Numbered from the stretch's first letter, positions 14,016 to 21,904 are shown. The stretch: 23,062 nucleotides of DNA from Ruminococcus sp. CAG:254 (GCA_000433635.1 HF997867.1:12449-35510), one strand, 5' to 3'. Notes: generated from the letters alone by a model not told the origin. Translations and numbers: made by a program.

Positions 14016-15938
14016 ATGCTGTTGCAATTAACAGATGTCAATAAAATTTACAATGGAGCACCGCTGCTCAAACATATTTCTCTCACGATTGAAGACCGTG
14101 ACCGGATTGGTTTAATTGGTGTGAATGGCTGCGGAAAGTCAACCTTGTTAAAGTTGATTACCGAACGGATTCTGCCCGACCACATTCAGGAAGGGGACGG
14201 CGAAATCATCAAGAGCAGTCATACCAGTATCGGCTATCTGGAGCAGATGGGCGGTCTGGAGAAAGAACAGACAGTTTGGCATGAGATGCACAATGTCTTT
14301 CAGCCGTTGCTGGATGCACAGGCACGCATGCGAGAGCTGGAACAGGAATTGGCGAACAATTCCGAAGCAGCGGCAGAAGAATATCACCGTTTGCAGACTT
14401 ATTTTGAAAGCAATGACGGCTATCAGATTGATGTGAAAATCAAAATGGTGCTGAACGGCATGGGCTTCGGTGCAGAAACCTATGAGCGGAAAATTTCCAG
14501 TTTCAGCGGTGGGGAAAAGACTCGACTGGCAATTGCAAAATTGCTGTTGGAAGAACCAACGCTGTTGATTCTGGACGAACCGACCAACCATCTGGACTTT
14601 AAAACCGTCATGTGGCTGGAAGATTACTTGAAAGATTATAAGGGTGCTTTGCTGCTGGTATCTCATGACCGTTATTTCTTGAATCGGCTTTGTACTTCGA
14701 TTTGTGAGATTGAACACGGTGTGCTGACTCGCTATAAGGGCGACTATTCTGCCTATACCGTGCAGAAAGAAGCCGCTGTGATTCGGCAAACAAAAGAGTA
14801 TGAATTGCAGCAAAAAGAAATTGCCAAGCTGGAAGATTATATTGCTCGCAATCAGACCAGAGCCTCTACGGCAAAGAGTGCCCAGAGCCGCATGAAACAG
14901 CTGGAAAAGATGGAGCGGATTGAAAAGCCGATTACCTACCAGAAGTCAGCACGGGTACAGTTTACCTACGACATCGAACCGCCGCAGCAGGTCTTGCAGG
15001 TGCAGGATATTGCCATTGCAGTCGGCAGCGGAGCAGAACGAAAAGTGTTGGCAGAACCAGTTTCCTTTGAAGTGCGGCGAGGAGAAAAATGGGGCATTAT
15101 TGGGGAAAACGGTGTTGGAAAGTCAACCCTGTTGAAAATCTTACAGGGGCAGCTGCCGCATGTTGGAAAGATTCGTTGGGCAGCCCAGACGAAGATTTCC
15201 TATTTTGAGCAGGAAAGCACCAACCTGCACCCAGCGAAAACCGTAATGCAGGAAATTCACGACCGTGTTCCGACATGGCTGGACTATGATGTTCGGAGTC
15301 TGTTGGGCAAGGTGCGAATTACAGGGGAAGAAGTTTACAAGCAAGTGGGTGTACTCAGCGGTGGCGAACGGGCAAAGGTTTGTTTTGCCGTCATGATGCT
15401 GGAGCATGGCAATATTTTGATTTTGGACGAACCGACGAACCATCTGGATATTTCCATGAAAGAAGTCATCGAAGATGCCATGAAAACCTTTACCGGAACG
15501 ATTCTGTTTGTATCGCATGACCGGTATCTGCTGGATCAGGTTGCAGACCATATTTTAGAAATCACACCGACAGGTGTAAAGACGTATATCGGCGGATTCC
15601 AAAGCTGGTTAGATGCAACGAAAAAAGAAGCAGCTGCTGCAAATGCGGCGGCTCAGGCAGTTGAAACGGAAAAGAAAAAAGAGGACAAGCAGCAGATGTA
15701 TCGTTCTAAGGAACAACGTGCAAAAGCTGCTCAGCAGCGAGCAAGAATGCGGCAGCTGGAACAGCAGTCCGAGGCGATGCAAGCGGAACTCGATGCCCTC
15801 AACGAAGAAATAACAAAGGAAGAAGTGTACAGCGATTTCAATTTGATGCAGGAAAAGTGCAAGCGAATGGATACTTTGCGGACAGAATTGGATGCAGCAC
15901 TGGAAGAGATGATTTTGTTGGAAGAGGAATTGGGGTAA
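14016..15938 (+). CDS. ABC-F family ATP-binding protein (ribosome-associated, YdiF-like)
   Basis: This 640-residue cytoplasmic protein has two ABC ATPase domains and no membrane segments. The first has Walker A GVNGCGKST (35-43), signature FSGGEKTR and Walker B LLILDEPTNHLD. The second has GENGVGKST, LSGGERAK and ILILDEPTNHLD. Between them is the charged P-site tRNA interaction linker, rich in Lys/Glu/Gln. A C-terminal coiled coil (about 545-640) completes the family layout. ABC-F proteins bind the ribosomal E site and help stalled or slow translation complexes; a subset confers antibiotic resistance. A ribosome site, AGGAG, precedes the ATG. Length and arrangement match the housekeeping YdiF/Uup-like groups better than the resistance groups, but this is judged by eye. 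No clear terminator follows. Confidence 0.93.
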   Translation: MLLQLTDVNKIYNGAPLLKHISLTIEDRDRIGLIGVNGCGKSTLLKLITERILPDHIQEGDGEIIKSSHTSIGYLEQMGGLEKEQTVWHEMHNVFQPLLDAQARMRELEQELANNSEAAAEEYHRLQTYFESNDGYQIDVKIKMVLNGMGFGAETYERKISSFSGGEKTRLAIAKLLLEEPTLLILDEPTNHLDFKTVMWLEDYLKDYKGALLLVSHDRYFLNRLCTSICEIEHGVLTRYKGDYSAYTVQKEAAVIRQTKEYELQQKEIAKLEDYIARNQTRASTAKSAQSRMKQLEKMERIEKPITYQKSARVQFTYDIEPPQQVLQVQDIAIAVGSGAERKVLAEPVSFEVRRGEKWGIIGENGVGKSTLLKILQGQLPHVGKIRWAAQTKISYFEQESTNLHPAKTVMQEIHDRVPTWLDYDVRSLLGKVRITGEEVYKQVGVLSGGERAKVCFAVMMLEHGNILILDEPTNHLDISMKEVIEDAMKTFTGTILFVSHDRYLLDQVADHILEITPTGVKTYIGGFQSWLDATKKEAAAANAAAQAVETEKKKEDKQQMYRSKEQRAKAAQQRARMRQLEQQSEAMQAELDALNEEITKEEVYSDFNLMQEKCKRMDTLRTELDAALEEMILLEEELG

Positions 15939-15997
15939 AATTGACAGATGTTGAAAATAAATTTCTTTTCAAATAAAATGATTGTAGAAATTGCTTC

Positions 15998-16026
15998 TTT
16001 TCAAAAAGTGTTTTTTATGGTATAAT
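15998..16026 (+). promoter_or_regulatory. Promoter of the dockerin protein gene
   Basis: A perfect TATAAT (16021-16026) with the extended -10 element TGG lies 17 bases after a weak -35 box TTTTCA (15998-16003). The leader would be only about 25 bases, which supports the start codon at 16059. Confidence 0.7.
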
Positions 16027-16058
16027 AAGGGTATTCGGAAAAAGAGAGGATGGATTTC

Positions 16059-17663
16059 ATGAAAAATAGGAACAAATGGATGATTGGCGGAATGCTGCTG
16101 GCAGCTTTGGGAATCGGGTCTTTTTTTACCCAGCAAACAGCGGTTACCGCTGCGGAGATCAATATTCCATACACAGATTCCAATCAGGGGTTTACAACTG
16201 GAATTGACGGCACATCACTTTGCTTGAATCTGCGAAATGCAAATAACTGTATTTGTGAAGATATTCCGCAGGATGTTGATTGTTCGGGGTATTTATCTGT
16301 TACGTTTTCCATTCATGGCATTGGAACAGATGCCTACCGATTGCAGAAAGACGGCACACAGGGAACGCCTTATTTTGCGGAATTGGTTGGTGTTGTGCGT
16401 TCTGCACAGGATGAAGAAATTTTGCGGTTTTGCAATGGGGAAGAAGATGATTTTGCACCGGGAACAGTTGCCATCACAGGAGATGGAACATATACCGTTC
16501 GTACAGAGTTGACACAAGATGCAGACCAAATTTTATCGTTGGCAGTTAACACGAACATTGATTTGTATCGGTATCAGGAAGAGGGAAACCTTTCAAAATC
16601 TGGAATTACAATGCAGGTAGAATCTGTTACAACACAGCAGGAAACCGCTACAAAACAGGCTACAGCAAGGCAGGAAACACCGATTTTTGCACAGGATTTT
16701 AATACAACGATGCCAATGACAACGACGCAAAGAGCAACCACAACAACTGCCACTACGCCATATTGGTACGGGACAACAACTTCCACCACACCATATTGGC
16801 ATTGGTCAGTAAATGGAACAGAAATTACTACAACCGCAATGACATGGAAAACTGTTGTAAGAACGACAAAACCTGCACAGGTTGTGACAACAACCAAAAA
16901 AGTTGTCAGCTCTAGGGGATATTATCTTTCTGCCCTTGACCAATCCAGTACCATTGGATTAGGAGAACAGCTGCAATTATTTGTAGGAAATGATGGCAGT
17001 TATACAGTATCTTCCAGCAATCATCAGGACATCATTCCGGCATGGGTTTCTTTTCAACCGGATGTTGCAACGGTAGATGATACGGGTCTAGTCACGGCGG
17101 TTTCAGAGGGAAAAGCTGTGATTGCAGCAGAAATCAATAATACAGCTGTTTCCATTGAAATTACAGTTGCCGTCCCTACAACAACGACAATCACAACTGA
17201 AGATTTAACATGGGGAACGACCACAAAACCGTCTGCGGTGAATGTTTCTGTTCGTGCACCGCAAATTGTAACCATCAATAATATCAAGCGGATTCCGAAA
17301 GAACAAGCACAATTGCAATTATATCTTTTGAATCAGCCGAAAGATTCTGATGTAGTTTGGTCTTCTTTTTATCCTGAGAATGCCTCTGTTGATCAGAATG
17401 GACTTGTAACCGGTCTTTCAGGGGGCAAAGCAGTGATTGGAGCAATGATAGATGGGAAAGTTTACGCAATTACACTCTATGTAGTTGGAGAAGAAGCTAC
17501 AACCACTGCAAAATCATCTAGCACGGTTACGACAGGAACGGAAACCATAAAGGGAGATATAAACGGAGATGGTGTCGTTGGTGTTGATGATGCTGTTATC
17601 CTGTTGCAGTATTATGCAAAAAAAGCTGCTGGATTAAATCCAAAATGGGAAGATTTAAAGTAA
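16059..17663 (+). CDS. Secreted dockerin protein with Ig-like domains and Thr-rich linkers
   Basis: This 534-residue exported protein starts with a signal peptide (about 1-31: Lys/Arg, a hydrophobic core, then TAVTAAE). An unrecognised beta-rich domain (about 32-185) follows, then a Thr-rich linker with two aromatic repeats (TTPYWYG, TTPYWHW). Two Big_2-like Ig folds (about 290-375 and 400-480) carry the recurring pattern VD..GLVT.(V/L)S.GKAVI.A. A short Thr-rich linker leads to one calcium-binding dockerin repeat, GDINGDGVVGVDD (499-511; ligands Asp500, Asn502, Asp504, Asp511). Dockerins anchor proteins to cohesins in cellulosome-like complexes. No catalytic domain is recognisable, so this may be structural or binding. 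ATG 16059 is preferred over ATG 16050, because the latter abuts the GAGAGG ribosome site. The single repeat is unusual, since canonical type I dockerins have two. Confidence 0.85.
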   Translation: MKNRNKWMIGGMLLAALGIGSFFTQQTAVTAAEINIPYTDSNQGFTTGIDGTSLCLNLRNANNCICEDIPQDVDCSGYLSVTFSIHGIGTDAYRLQKDGTQGTPYFAELVGVVRSAQDEEILRFCNGEEDDFAPGTVAITGDGTYTVRTELTQDADQILSLAVNTNIDLYRYQEEGNLSKSGITMQVESVTTQQETATKQATARQETPIFAQDFNTTMPMTTTQRATTTTATTPYWYGTTTSTTPYWHWSVNGTEITTTAMTWKTVVRTTKPAQVVTTTKKVVSSRGYYLSALDQSSTIGLGEQLQLFVGNDGSYTVSSSNHQDIIPAWVSFQPDVATVDDTGLVTAVSEGKAVIAAEINNTAVSIEITVAVPTTTTITTEDLTWGTTTKPSAVNVSVRAPQIVTINNIKRIPKEQAQLQLYLLNQPKDSDVVWSSFYPENASVDQNGLVTGLSGGKAVIGAMIDGKVYAITLYVVGEEATTTAKSSSTVTTGTETIKGDINGDGVVGVDDAVILLQYYAKKAAGLNPKWEDLK

Positions 17664-17682
17664 TTTTTCTATGAAACCAACA

Positions 17683-17722
17683 ACCGCCCCCGTATGAATT
17701 TCACATACGAGGGCGGTCGTTT
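17683..17722 (+). terminator. Terminator after the dockerin gene, partly bidirectional
   Basis: A 14-base stem (17683-17696 with 17704-17717, one mismatch) encloses AATTTCA and is followed by CGTTTTTG. It lies between convergent genes. The reverse tail is T-poorer, so it is clearest as a plus-strand terminator but may also serve the minus-strand gene ending at 17756. Confidence 0.85.
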
Positions 17723-17755
17723 TTGTTTATTGATTGGAATCAGCGTTCAAAGCGG

Positions 17756-18547
17756 TTATTCCATGTCGTTATAGATATCGGCATTTTCAAGGGAAATCGT
17801 TGTATTTGCTCCGCAGGTTGCCAGAATTTGCAGCAATGCACTTTTCGGCAGTTTTGCATTAGACAAGTCCACAATCGGATTTGCAGCACGGCTTGCATCC
17901 TGTTTCCATTCCTGATAGGAATACGCTGGTAGAGCCTGTAAAACAGCATCCGGCTGAACCGGCAGAATCTGCATGCACGCTTGTTTTACCGTGAACTGAA
18001 TGGAAACCTTGCCATCTGTTCCGCTGGTAACGGGCAAAGAAAATGTCCGCAGCAGCGTTCCGTCTGTATCCTTGCGGCTGTCTGACAGATAGCGACCCTG
18101 TTCCAGTGCATAGGTTTTGGTGTCCGTGTCTGTCTGCACGGTGCAGCGAATTCGTTCGGTTTCGGAACTGCCTGCAAGGGTAAACCGGAATTGATAGGCA
18201 GTTTTCGGCAGCTGTTGCAGCTGTGCGGAGATGGTTGCAGAAGTGGTTTCTTCTGTTGCATCCAGCTCCCACAATTCCATGGGGTCACCGTCTGCATCGG
18301 TGACCGTCAGCAGTGTGCTGAAACGGGATTTCGTTGAAAATGCAGGTGCACAAAATAATAAATCTTCCATATGAAGCTCCTTTTTTAAAATCGGAGCGGC
18401 TGTGTTCTGTGCAGACGCACACAGCTGAATGGTATGGTCGTCTACCAGAACGGCACGACCGCTTTTTAAAAGACCTTTTGCTCGTTTCGGATAAGTGCTG
18501 CCGATGATTTGACCAGCAGCATCCTGTACCATTACGTTTTTTTGCAT
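17756..18547 (-). CDS. Uncharacterised protein with an RRXRR/PLMP-like N-terminal motif
   Basis: This 263-residue protein has no signal peptide or membrane helix. The N-terminus reads VMVQDAAGQIIGSTYPKR followed by AKGLLKSGRAVLVDDHTIQL (residues 5-42). This has the pattern of the RRXRR/PLMP segment that opens IscB-type proteins (a hydrophobic-D-x-x-G strand, then PxxAxxLLxxGxAxV). No HNH or RuvC nuclease motif is present; the rest is beta-rich and unrecognised, ending with LPKSALLQILATCGANTTI and an acidic tail. The start at 18547 is chosen from the strong AAGGGGGAG ribosome site and the promoter at 18629-18657; the longer frame to 18712 would begin upstream of that promoter. It is probably a monocistronic cytoplasmic protein. 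Similar YPKRAxGLxKxGRA openings recur in clostridial hypothetical proteins, as I recall. Function is unknown. Confidence 0.8.
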   Translation of the reverse strand: MQKNVMVQDAAGQIIGSTYPKRAKGLLKSGRAVLVDDHTIQLCASAQNTAAPILKKELHMEDLLFCAPAFSTKSRFSTLLTVTDADGDPMELWELDATEETTSATISAQLQQLPKTAYQFRFTLAGSSETERIRCTVQTDTDTKTYALEQGRYLSDSRKDTDGTLLRTFSLPVTSGTDGKVSIQFTVKQACMQILPVQPDAVLQALPAYSYQEWKQDASRAANPIVDLSNAKLPKSALLQILATCGANTTISLENADIYNDME

Positions 18548-18628
18548 GGGTTTCTCCCCCTTGGTAACCATCATTTGATTTTGCCGTACCGTTTTTTTGT
18601 ATGGGTGTCCGCCCCAACGGCTGACTTT

Positions 18629-18657
18629 AGTATAGCAACTTTGGATGAAGTTGTCAA
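18629..18657 (-). promoter_or_regulatory. Promoter of the RRXRR-like protein gene
   Basis: Reading the minus strand, a perfect TTGACA (complement of 18652-18657) and TATACT (complement of 18629-18634) are 17 bases apart, with the extended -10 TGC. The inferred start near 18622 gives a leader of about 75 bases and rules out start codons upstream of 18622. Confidence 0.88.
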
Positions 18658-18679
18658 GTGGGAGTAATAATTTTTCCAG

Positions 18680-18729
18680 AAAAACAAATTCCCACAAAAC
18701 AGCATGAAACATTCTGCTTTGTGGGAATT
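18680..18729 (-). terminator. Terminator of the DUF2798-like gene
   Basis: On the minus strand, a long stem (18714-18729 with 18687-18702, mismatched once or twice) encloses an 11-base loop. The tail reads TTTGTTTTT. It starts 12 bases after the stop codon of the membrane protein gene and ends shortly before the next promoter. Confidence 0.85.
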
Positions 18730-18740
18730 GTAATCTTATT

Positions 18741-19235
18741 TTATTCTACAGTTGGCTGTACTGCTGGAGCAGTTGCTTTTTCTCGGAAAATCCGTCCGAA
18801 TACAAACCGCACCAATGGACCAGCAAAGAACAGCTGCCAGCACAGAGCCATTGGAAAATTAAAGACGGTTGTTTGCAGCCACATACTGATGATTTGTTTT
18901 CCGGGGTGCTGGAACAAAATCGTAGCAGCCAGACTCATCAGCGGACACATCCATGCAACAGAAACCGCAGAGATGGCGAGAATCAAATGGAATGGACGTT
19001 CTGTTTTTACATCGACCATGCGAAATGCTGCTTTTTTCGCCAGATTTCCGACTAAGAAAAAGTCCAGAATAAAGGCAATTGGCATCATAATCGGCAATTC
19101 TCGGAATGCAGCTAGAAAAACAGCGTTGCTCATCCCGCCAGTATTCAGGGCGATGTTATAGCAAACCATCGCATAGACCATGACGAACACCATCAAAATG
19201 GTAAAAATAACTTCCTGGAATTTGTTTTTGGGCAT
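18741..19235 (-). CDS. DUF2798-like four-helix membrane protein
   Basis: This 164-residue protein has four hydrophobic helices (about 8-30, 43-64, 83-107 and 117-145) arranged as two similar halves. Each half carries a short polar link, as in the DUF2798 family, which often occurs as a duplicated two-helix unit. Characteristic stretches are MVFVMVYAMVCYNIAL and ELPIMMPIAFILDFFLVG in the first half, and WMCPLMSLAATILF with FNFPMALCWQLFFAGPLVR in the second. The role of the family is unknown. The start at 19235 follows a clear AAAGGAG ribosome site; an in-frame ATG at 19271 lacks one and would add 12 non-hydrophobic residues. It is monocistronic, with its own promoter about 120 bases upstream and its own terminator. 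Confidence 0.85.
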   Translation of the reverse strand: MPKNKFQEVIFTILMVFVMVYAMVCYNIALNTGGMSNAVFLAAFRELPIMMPIAFILDFFLVGNLAKKAAFRMVDVKTERPFHLILAISAVSVAWMCPLMSLAATILFQHPGKQIISMWLQTTVFNFPMALCWQLFFAGPLVRFVFGRIFREKATAPAVQPTVE

Positions 19236-19355
19236 AAAAAATTCTCCTTTCGATTTTAAAACAGCACGCATAGAAATTTGTGTTGTTCGTTATCATTCAG
19301 GAGAATGTTTCGTTTCCAATAAAACCAATTCTATTCTGTTTTTAAGTACATGACT

Positions 19356-19384
19356 ATGATAGCAAAAAAACGGGCATTTGTCAA
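19356..19384 (-). promoter_or_regulatory. Promoter of the DUF2798-like gene
   Basis: On the minus strand, TTGACA (complement of 19379-19384) and TATCAT (complement of 19356-19361) are 17 bases apart, with the extended -10 TGC. The leader is about 114 bases long. The remainder of the 241-base gap up to the dtd gene shows only a weak CGGAAAA/TTTTCCG hairpin. Confidence 0.85.
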
Positions 19385-19476
19385 GAATCAATATGCATTT
19401 TCGGCATTTTTTCGGAAAAGATACTGTGAAATCTGTGCTTTTTCCGGACAAATTGCCCGTATTTCTTGCAGAAAGT

Positions 19477-19929
19477 TTATTTTACAATTTCGTCAGAATC
19501 CAGCACAATGGTAAATGGCCCATCATTGCACAGCGAAACTTGCATATCTGCTCCGAAAATGCCATGTTCCACGACAGGAACAGTTTGCTTGCAGTAGGCA
19601 ATCATGTATTCATACAGAGCCTCTGCGGTTTTGGGTGCTCCGGCAGCAATAAAGCTGGGGCGGTTGCCCTTTCGGCAGTCTGCATATAATGTGAATTGCG
19701 AAACCAGCAGCAGTTGACCGCCAACGTCTTGCAGGGACAGGTTGATTTTATCGTTTTCATCGGAAAAAATCCGCAGCCGCATCATTTTATCCGCCATTTT
19801 TTCTACAATGGCTTCGGTGTCATTCTGACCAATTCCAACAAGTACCAAATAGCCTTTGTTGATTGCTCCAACGACAGAGCCGGAAACGGTGACAGATGCC
19901 TGTGTCACTCTTTGAATTATCAATCGCAT
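19477..19929 (-). CDS. dtd: D-aminoacyl-tRNA deacylase
   Basis: This 150-residue enzyme hydrolyses D-amino acids (and glycine mischarged on tRNA-Ala) from tRNA, protecting translation in the cytoplasm. The length is exactly that of bacterial DTD. Seen directly are the N-terminal MRLIIQRVTQASVTV, the active-site motif SQFTLYAD (77-84), GNRPSF (88-93) and the C-terminal NDGPFT (135-140), which carries the Gly-cisPro pair (137-138) used for chiral proofreading. It lies four bases downstream of the DUF5662-like gene, whose stop codon TAA is just past the AAGGAG ribosome site used here. The two genes are therefore probably translated from one message driven from 20521-20549. Identification is secure. 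Confidence 0.97.
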   Translation of the reverse strand: MRLIIQRVTQASVTVSGSVVGAINKGYLVLVGIGQNDTEAIVEKMADKMMRLRIFSDENDKINLSLQDVGGQLLLVSQFTLYADCRKGNRPSFIAAGAPKTAEALYEYMIAYCKQTVPVVEHGIFGADMQVSLCNDGPFTIVLDSDEIVK

Positions 19930-19933
19930 AGGG

Positions 19934-20497
19934 TTAATGCTCCTTTTTCTTCTGTTGTTTTTCTGCTTTCAGCAGGGCACGGGCAGTCGCAAAAGCAGCT
20001 GGTTCGCCCTCTTTTGCAAGAATCTCTAGTAGTTGCATGAGCTGCCGTTCTGTTTCTGGATGCAGGCAGCCGTTTTTTCGGGCAGTGGAGTTCTGGAAAT
20101 ATTCCAAGGGGGCTTGATCAGTGTACTGTTCGCCCTTATAAATCTTGCTGGCAGCTAAGCGGTCGCAGAACATCTCTACCAGAAATCGGGCTGGCATTTT
20201 TACGGGCATGACTTTCTTTTCCACGGGGTTGTAGTCCGTCCAGTATTCAAAGTGATGGCGGTTTCTACCTTTGTGGTGTAGCCATGCGAGAGAATAACCG
20301 AGGATTTCTCGTTCTTTTTCGTTGGGGCTGCGGTTTCCCTGATAATATTTCACGCCGGGAATAAATTCGGTCGGGCTGTATTTGGAAAGGTCATGGCGGA
20401 GTCCCTGCCAGAGAATCCCTGCTTTTTTGCAGTGGGCAATGACTTTATGCCGATGACGGGTAATCAATAAAAAGTGATGCCAGAGATTTCGCAACAT
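19934..20497 (-). CDS. DUF5662-like protein with HD-type histidine motifs
   Basis: This 187-residue soluble protein opens with a helix containing HRHKVIAHCKKAG, then LWQGLRHDLSKYSPTEF with adjacent His35-Asp36, and later WLHHKGRNRHHFEYW with His74, His75, His81 and His82. This spacing of HD and HH motifs is characteristic of the DUF5662 family and suggests a metal-dependent HD-like phosphohydrolase, but no substrate is known. The C-terminal half is helical and ends in a very Lys-rich tail (KAEKQQKKKEH). A strong AGGAGG lies 10 bases before the ATG, and a promoter is directly upstream. It is followed after four bases by dtd, so the two are co-transcribed. That pairing may be incidental or may hint at a nucleotide- or tRNA-related function; this is speculation. 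Confidence 0.85.
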   Translation of the reverse strand: MLRNLWHHFLLITRHRHKVIAHCKKAGILWQGLRHDLSKYSPTEFIPGVKYYQGNRSPNEKEREILGYSLAWLHHKGRNRHHFEYWTDYNPVEKKVMPVKMPARFLVEMFCDRLAASKIYKGEQYTDQAPLEYFQNSTARKNGCLHPETERQLMQLLEILAKEGEPAAFATARALLKAEKQQKKKEH

Positions 20498-20520
20498 GCT
20501 GCAATCGCCTCCTGTTGTTT

Positions 20521-20549
20521 ATTGTATCATATTTTTTGGAAGCTGTAAA
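20521..20549 (-). promoter_or_regulatory. Promoter of the DUF5662-dtd operon
   Basis: On the minus strand, TTTACA (complement of 20544-20549) and TACAAT (complement of 20521-20526) are 17 bases apart, with the extended -10 TGA. The leader is very short, under 20 bases, and is nearly filled by the AGGAGG ribosome site. Confidence 0.8.
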
Positions 20550-20617
20550 GAGAGCACATGCAAGGGCTTTTGGAAAATCTGGCTGTAATAGGATGGCTTG
20601 ACTGAAATCGTTTTCAT

Positions 20618-20650
20618 GAAACAAAAAAGCTCGCAACCTGCGAGCTTTTT
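20618..20650 (-). terminator. Terminator of the mscL-CPBP operon
   Basis: A perfect 12-base stem (20639-20650 with 20624-20635), including GCTCGCA with TGCGAGC, has a three-base loop. On the minus strand it is followed by a T-run (TTTTTTG). It lies eight bases past the CPBP stop codon. Confidence 0.92.
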
Positions 20651-20657
20651 GTTATGT

Positions 20658-21326
20658 TTAATAAACCATCATCATCAGGAGATCCCAGAACATGTGCAGC
20701 CCAATCGGCAGCAGCAGACTTTTTGTTTTCACAAAAATCACGCTGAACAGAACGCTCAGCAGCAAAATGCTGATGAAGCCGAAGTGTGCAAAGTTTGAGA
20801 AAAACGTGCCGTCCATCATCCACTTTGGAAAATGAATCATCAGAAATAGAACGGCATTGATTCCAATGGCAACCCCTTTATGAGATTCACAGTAGGTAAG
20901 GTTCAGCAGCCAGCCTCGAAAAACAAGTTCCTCTGTTAGTCCAACAAACAGAACGACAATCACTGAGGAAAGCCCGAAGTCCGGCAGAATCTGCAAACCG
21001 CCATGCAGCCGATACGCTCCGAAGAGCAGGTAAACTGCAAAGAACGGAAAGACCAGCAGCCATGGCAACTGATTGCGATTCCAGGAAAAGCATTCCTTTG
21101 GGGTGGCGTAAACATCGCCGGAGAACCGACAGAGCAGAATCGCTGCTGGAAGCGTCCAGATGAGATTCTTGAAAATGCCGTTTGCAACCAATGAACAGAG
21201 CCAATCCGAGGAAATGTGTGCGGTCAGAAATGGAGCAATCCAAACATGATACACTGCCCAGACTGCATAGAAAAGCAGAAAATAGACCATCAGCGTGATT
21301 GCTTTTTGTTTTTTTGAATGGGTCAT
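20658..21326 (-). CDS. CPBP family intramembrane metalloprotease
   Basis: This 222-residue multi-pass membrane protein of the CPBP (CAAX protease/bacteriocin-processing, Abi) family has about seven hydrophobic helices. The catalytic motifs are EExxxR at Glu132-Glu133-Arg137 (TEELVFRGWLL), His165 (LMIHFPKW) and the later His211 (GLHMFWD). Together they form the glutamate/histidine metal site of these proteases. Bacterial members process peptides or prenylated proteins, or give immunity to bacteriocins; the substrate here cannot be told. The start at 21326 is four bases past the mscL stop and follows a weak GGTGA ribosome site. An in-frame ATG at 21350 overlaps mscL and has no ribosome site, though it cannot be excluded. 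It is the second gene of the mscL operon; a strong terminator follows. Confidence 0.9.
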   Translation of the reverse strand: MTHSKKQKAITLMVYFLLFYAVWAVYHVWIAPFLTAHISSDWLCSLVANGIFKNLIWTLPAAILLCRFSGDVYATPKECFSWNRNQLPWLLVFPFFAVYLLFGAYRLHGGLQILPDFGLSSVIVVLFVGLTEELVFRGWLLNLTYCESHKGVAIGINAVLFLMIHFPKWMMDGTFFSNFAHFGFISILLLSVLFSVIFVKTKSLLLPIGLHMFWDLLMMMVY

Positions 21327-21330
21327 GGAA

Positions 21331-21801
21331 TCACCGCTTTGTTTCTTCATTCTGCTGCTGTTTCAGCAAATCCCGAATTTCAGTCAGCAGGGCAATGTCT
21401 GGAGCAACCTTTTCCGGTTCTTCTTTCTTTTCTTCTTCTTTTTTCTTGAAGGTCAGATTTCGCATCGTGTTGACTGCCTTGACAATCAGGAACACACAGA
21501 ATGCAGTAATCAGAAATGTGATGACAGCGGAGAGAAATGCACCAATGTTGATGTAAGGATGATTGCCCCACGGAATATGGAAACCGAGGTCTTGGAAGTT
21601 GATGCCGGCAATCACTGCCCCAACCAGCGGCATCAGCACATTGTCTACCAGTGCATTGACAATTGCGGTGAACGCACTGCCGACAACAACACCGACTGCC
21701 ATATCCAGCACGTTGCCTTTGGAGATGAATTCTTTGAATTCTCCCAAAAAGCGGGTGATTGCGTTTGATTTCTTCTGTGGGTCTTTGGTTTCAGTAGCCA
21801 T
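21331..21801 (-). CDS. mscL: Large-conductance mechanosensitive channel
   Basis: This 156-residue pore-forming membrane protein opens under membrane tension to release solutes during hypo-osmotic shock and works as a homopentamer. The N-terminal amphipathic helix and first membrane helix read FKEFISKGNVLDMAVGVVVG, then FTAIVNALVDNVLMPLVG, a classic MscL pattern. A periplasm-equivalent loop containing GNHPYINIGAFL leads to the second helix (about 85-112). A highly charged Lys/Glu linker and the C-terminal helix bundle (ALLTEIRDLLKQQ) close the protein. The ATG at 21801 is chosen because of the upstream AAAGGAT ribosome site; the longer frame from 21894 would start close to or within the promoter. 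It is the first gene of a pair with a CPBP protease. Confidence 0.97.
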   Translation of the reverse strand: MATETKDPQKKSNAITRFLGEFKEFISKGNVLDMAVGVVVGSAFTAIVNALVDNVLMPLVGAVIAGINFQDLGFHIPWGNHPYINIGAFLSAVITFLITAFCVFLIVKAVNTMRNLTFKKKEEEKKEEPEKVAPDIALLTEIRDLLKQQQNEETKR

Positions 21802-21874
21802 TTTCTTATCCTTTCTATTCTGCTGTGTTGTGAAAAAGGGGAACAACTGCAAACAGAATCCTTGATTTTTTATG

Positions 21875-21904
21875 ATTATACCATAAATCGACACAAATTG
21901 TCAA
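21875..21904 (-). promoter_or_regulatory. Promoter of the mscL operon
   Basis: On the minus strand, TTGACA (complement of 21899-21904) and a perfect TATAAT (complement of 21875-21880) are 18 bases apart, with the extended -10 TGG. It diverges from the zinc-ribbon gene promoter 70 bases away; nothing else is recognisable in the intervening stretch. Confidence 0.88.

Noticed and set aside
14016..15938. ABC-F protein as an antibiotic resistance determinant
   Set aside because: The leader is only about 29 bases with no leader peptide or attenuator, and the domain layout fits housekeeping ABC-F groups. Resistance cannot be claimed from this sequence.
17550..17682. Frameshift hiding a second dockerin repeat
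   Set aside because: The sequence after the stop codon was read in all three forward frames and contains no D-x-N/D-x-D calcium loop before the terminator.
19385..19476. Terminator after dtd
   Set aside because: CGGAAAA/TTTTCCG can pair over a long loop, but the following minus-strand sequence is A-rich rather than T-rich, so it does not look like an intrinsic terminator.
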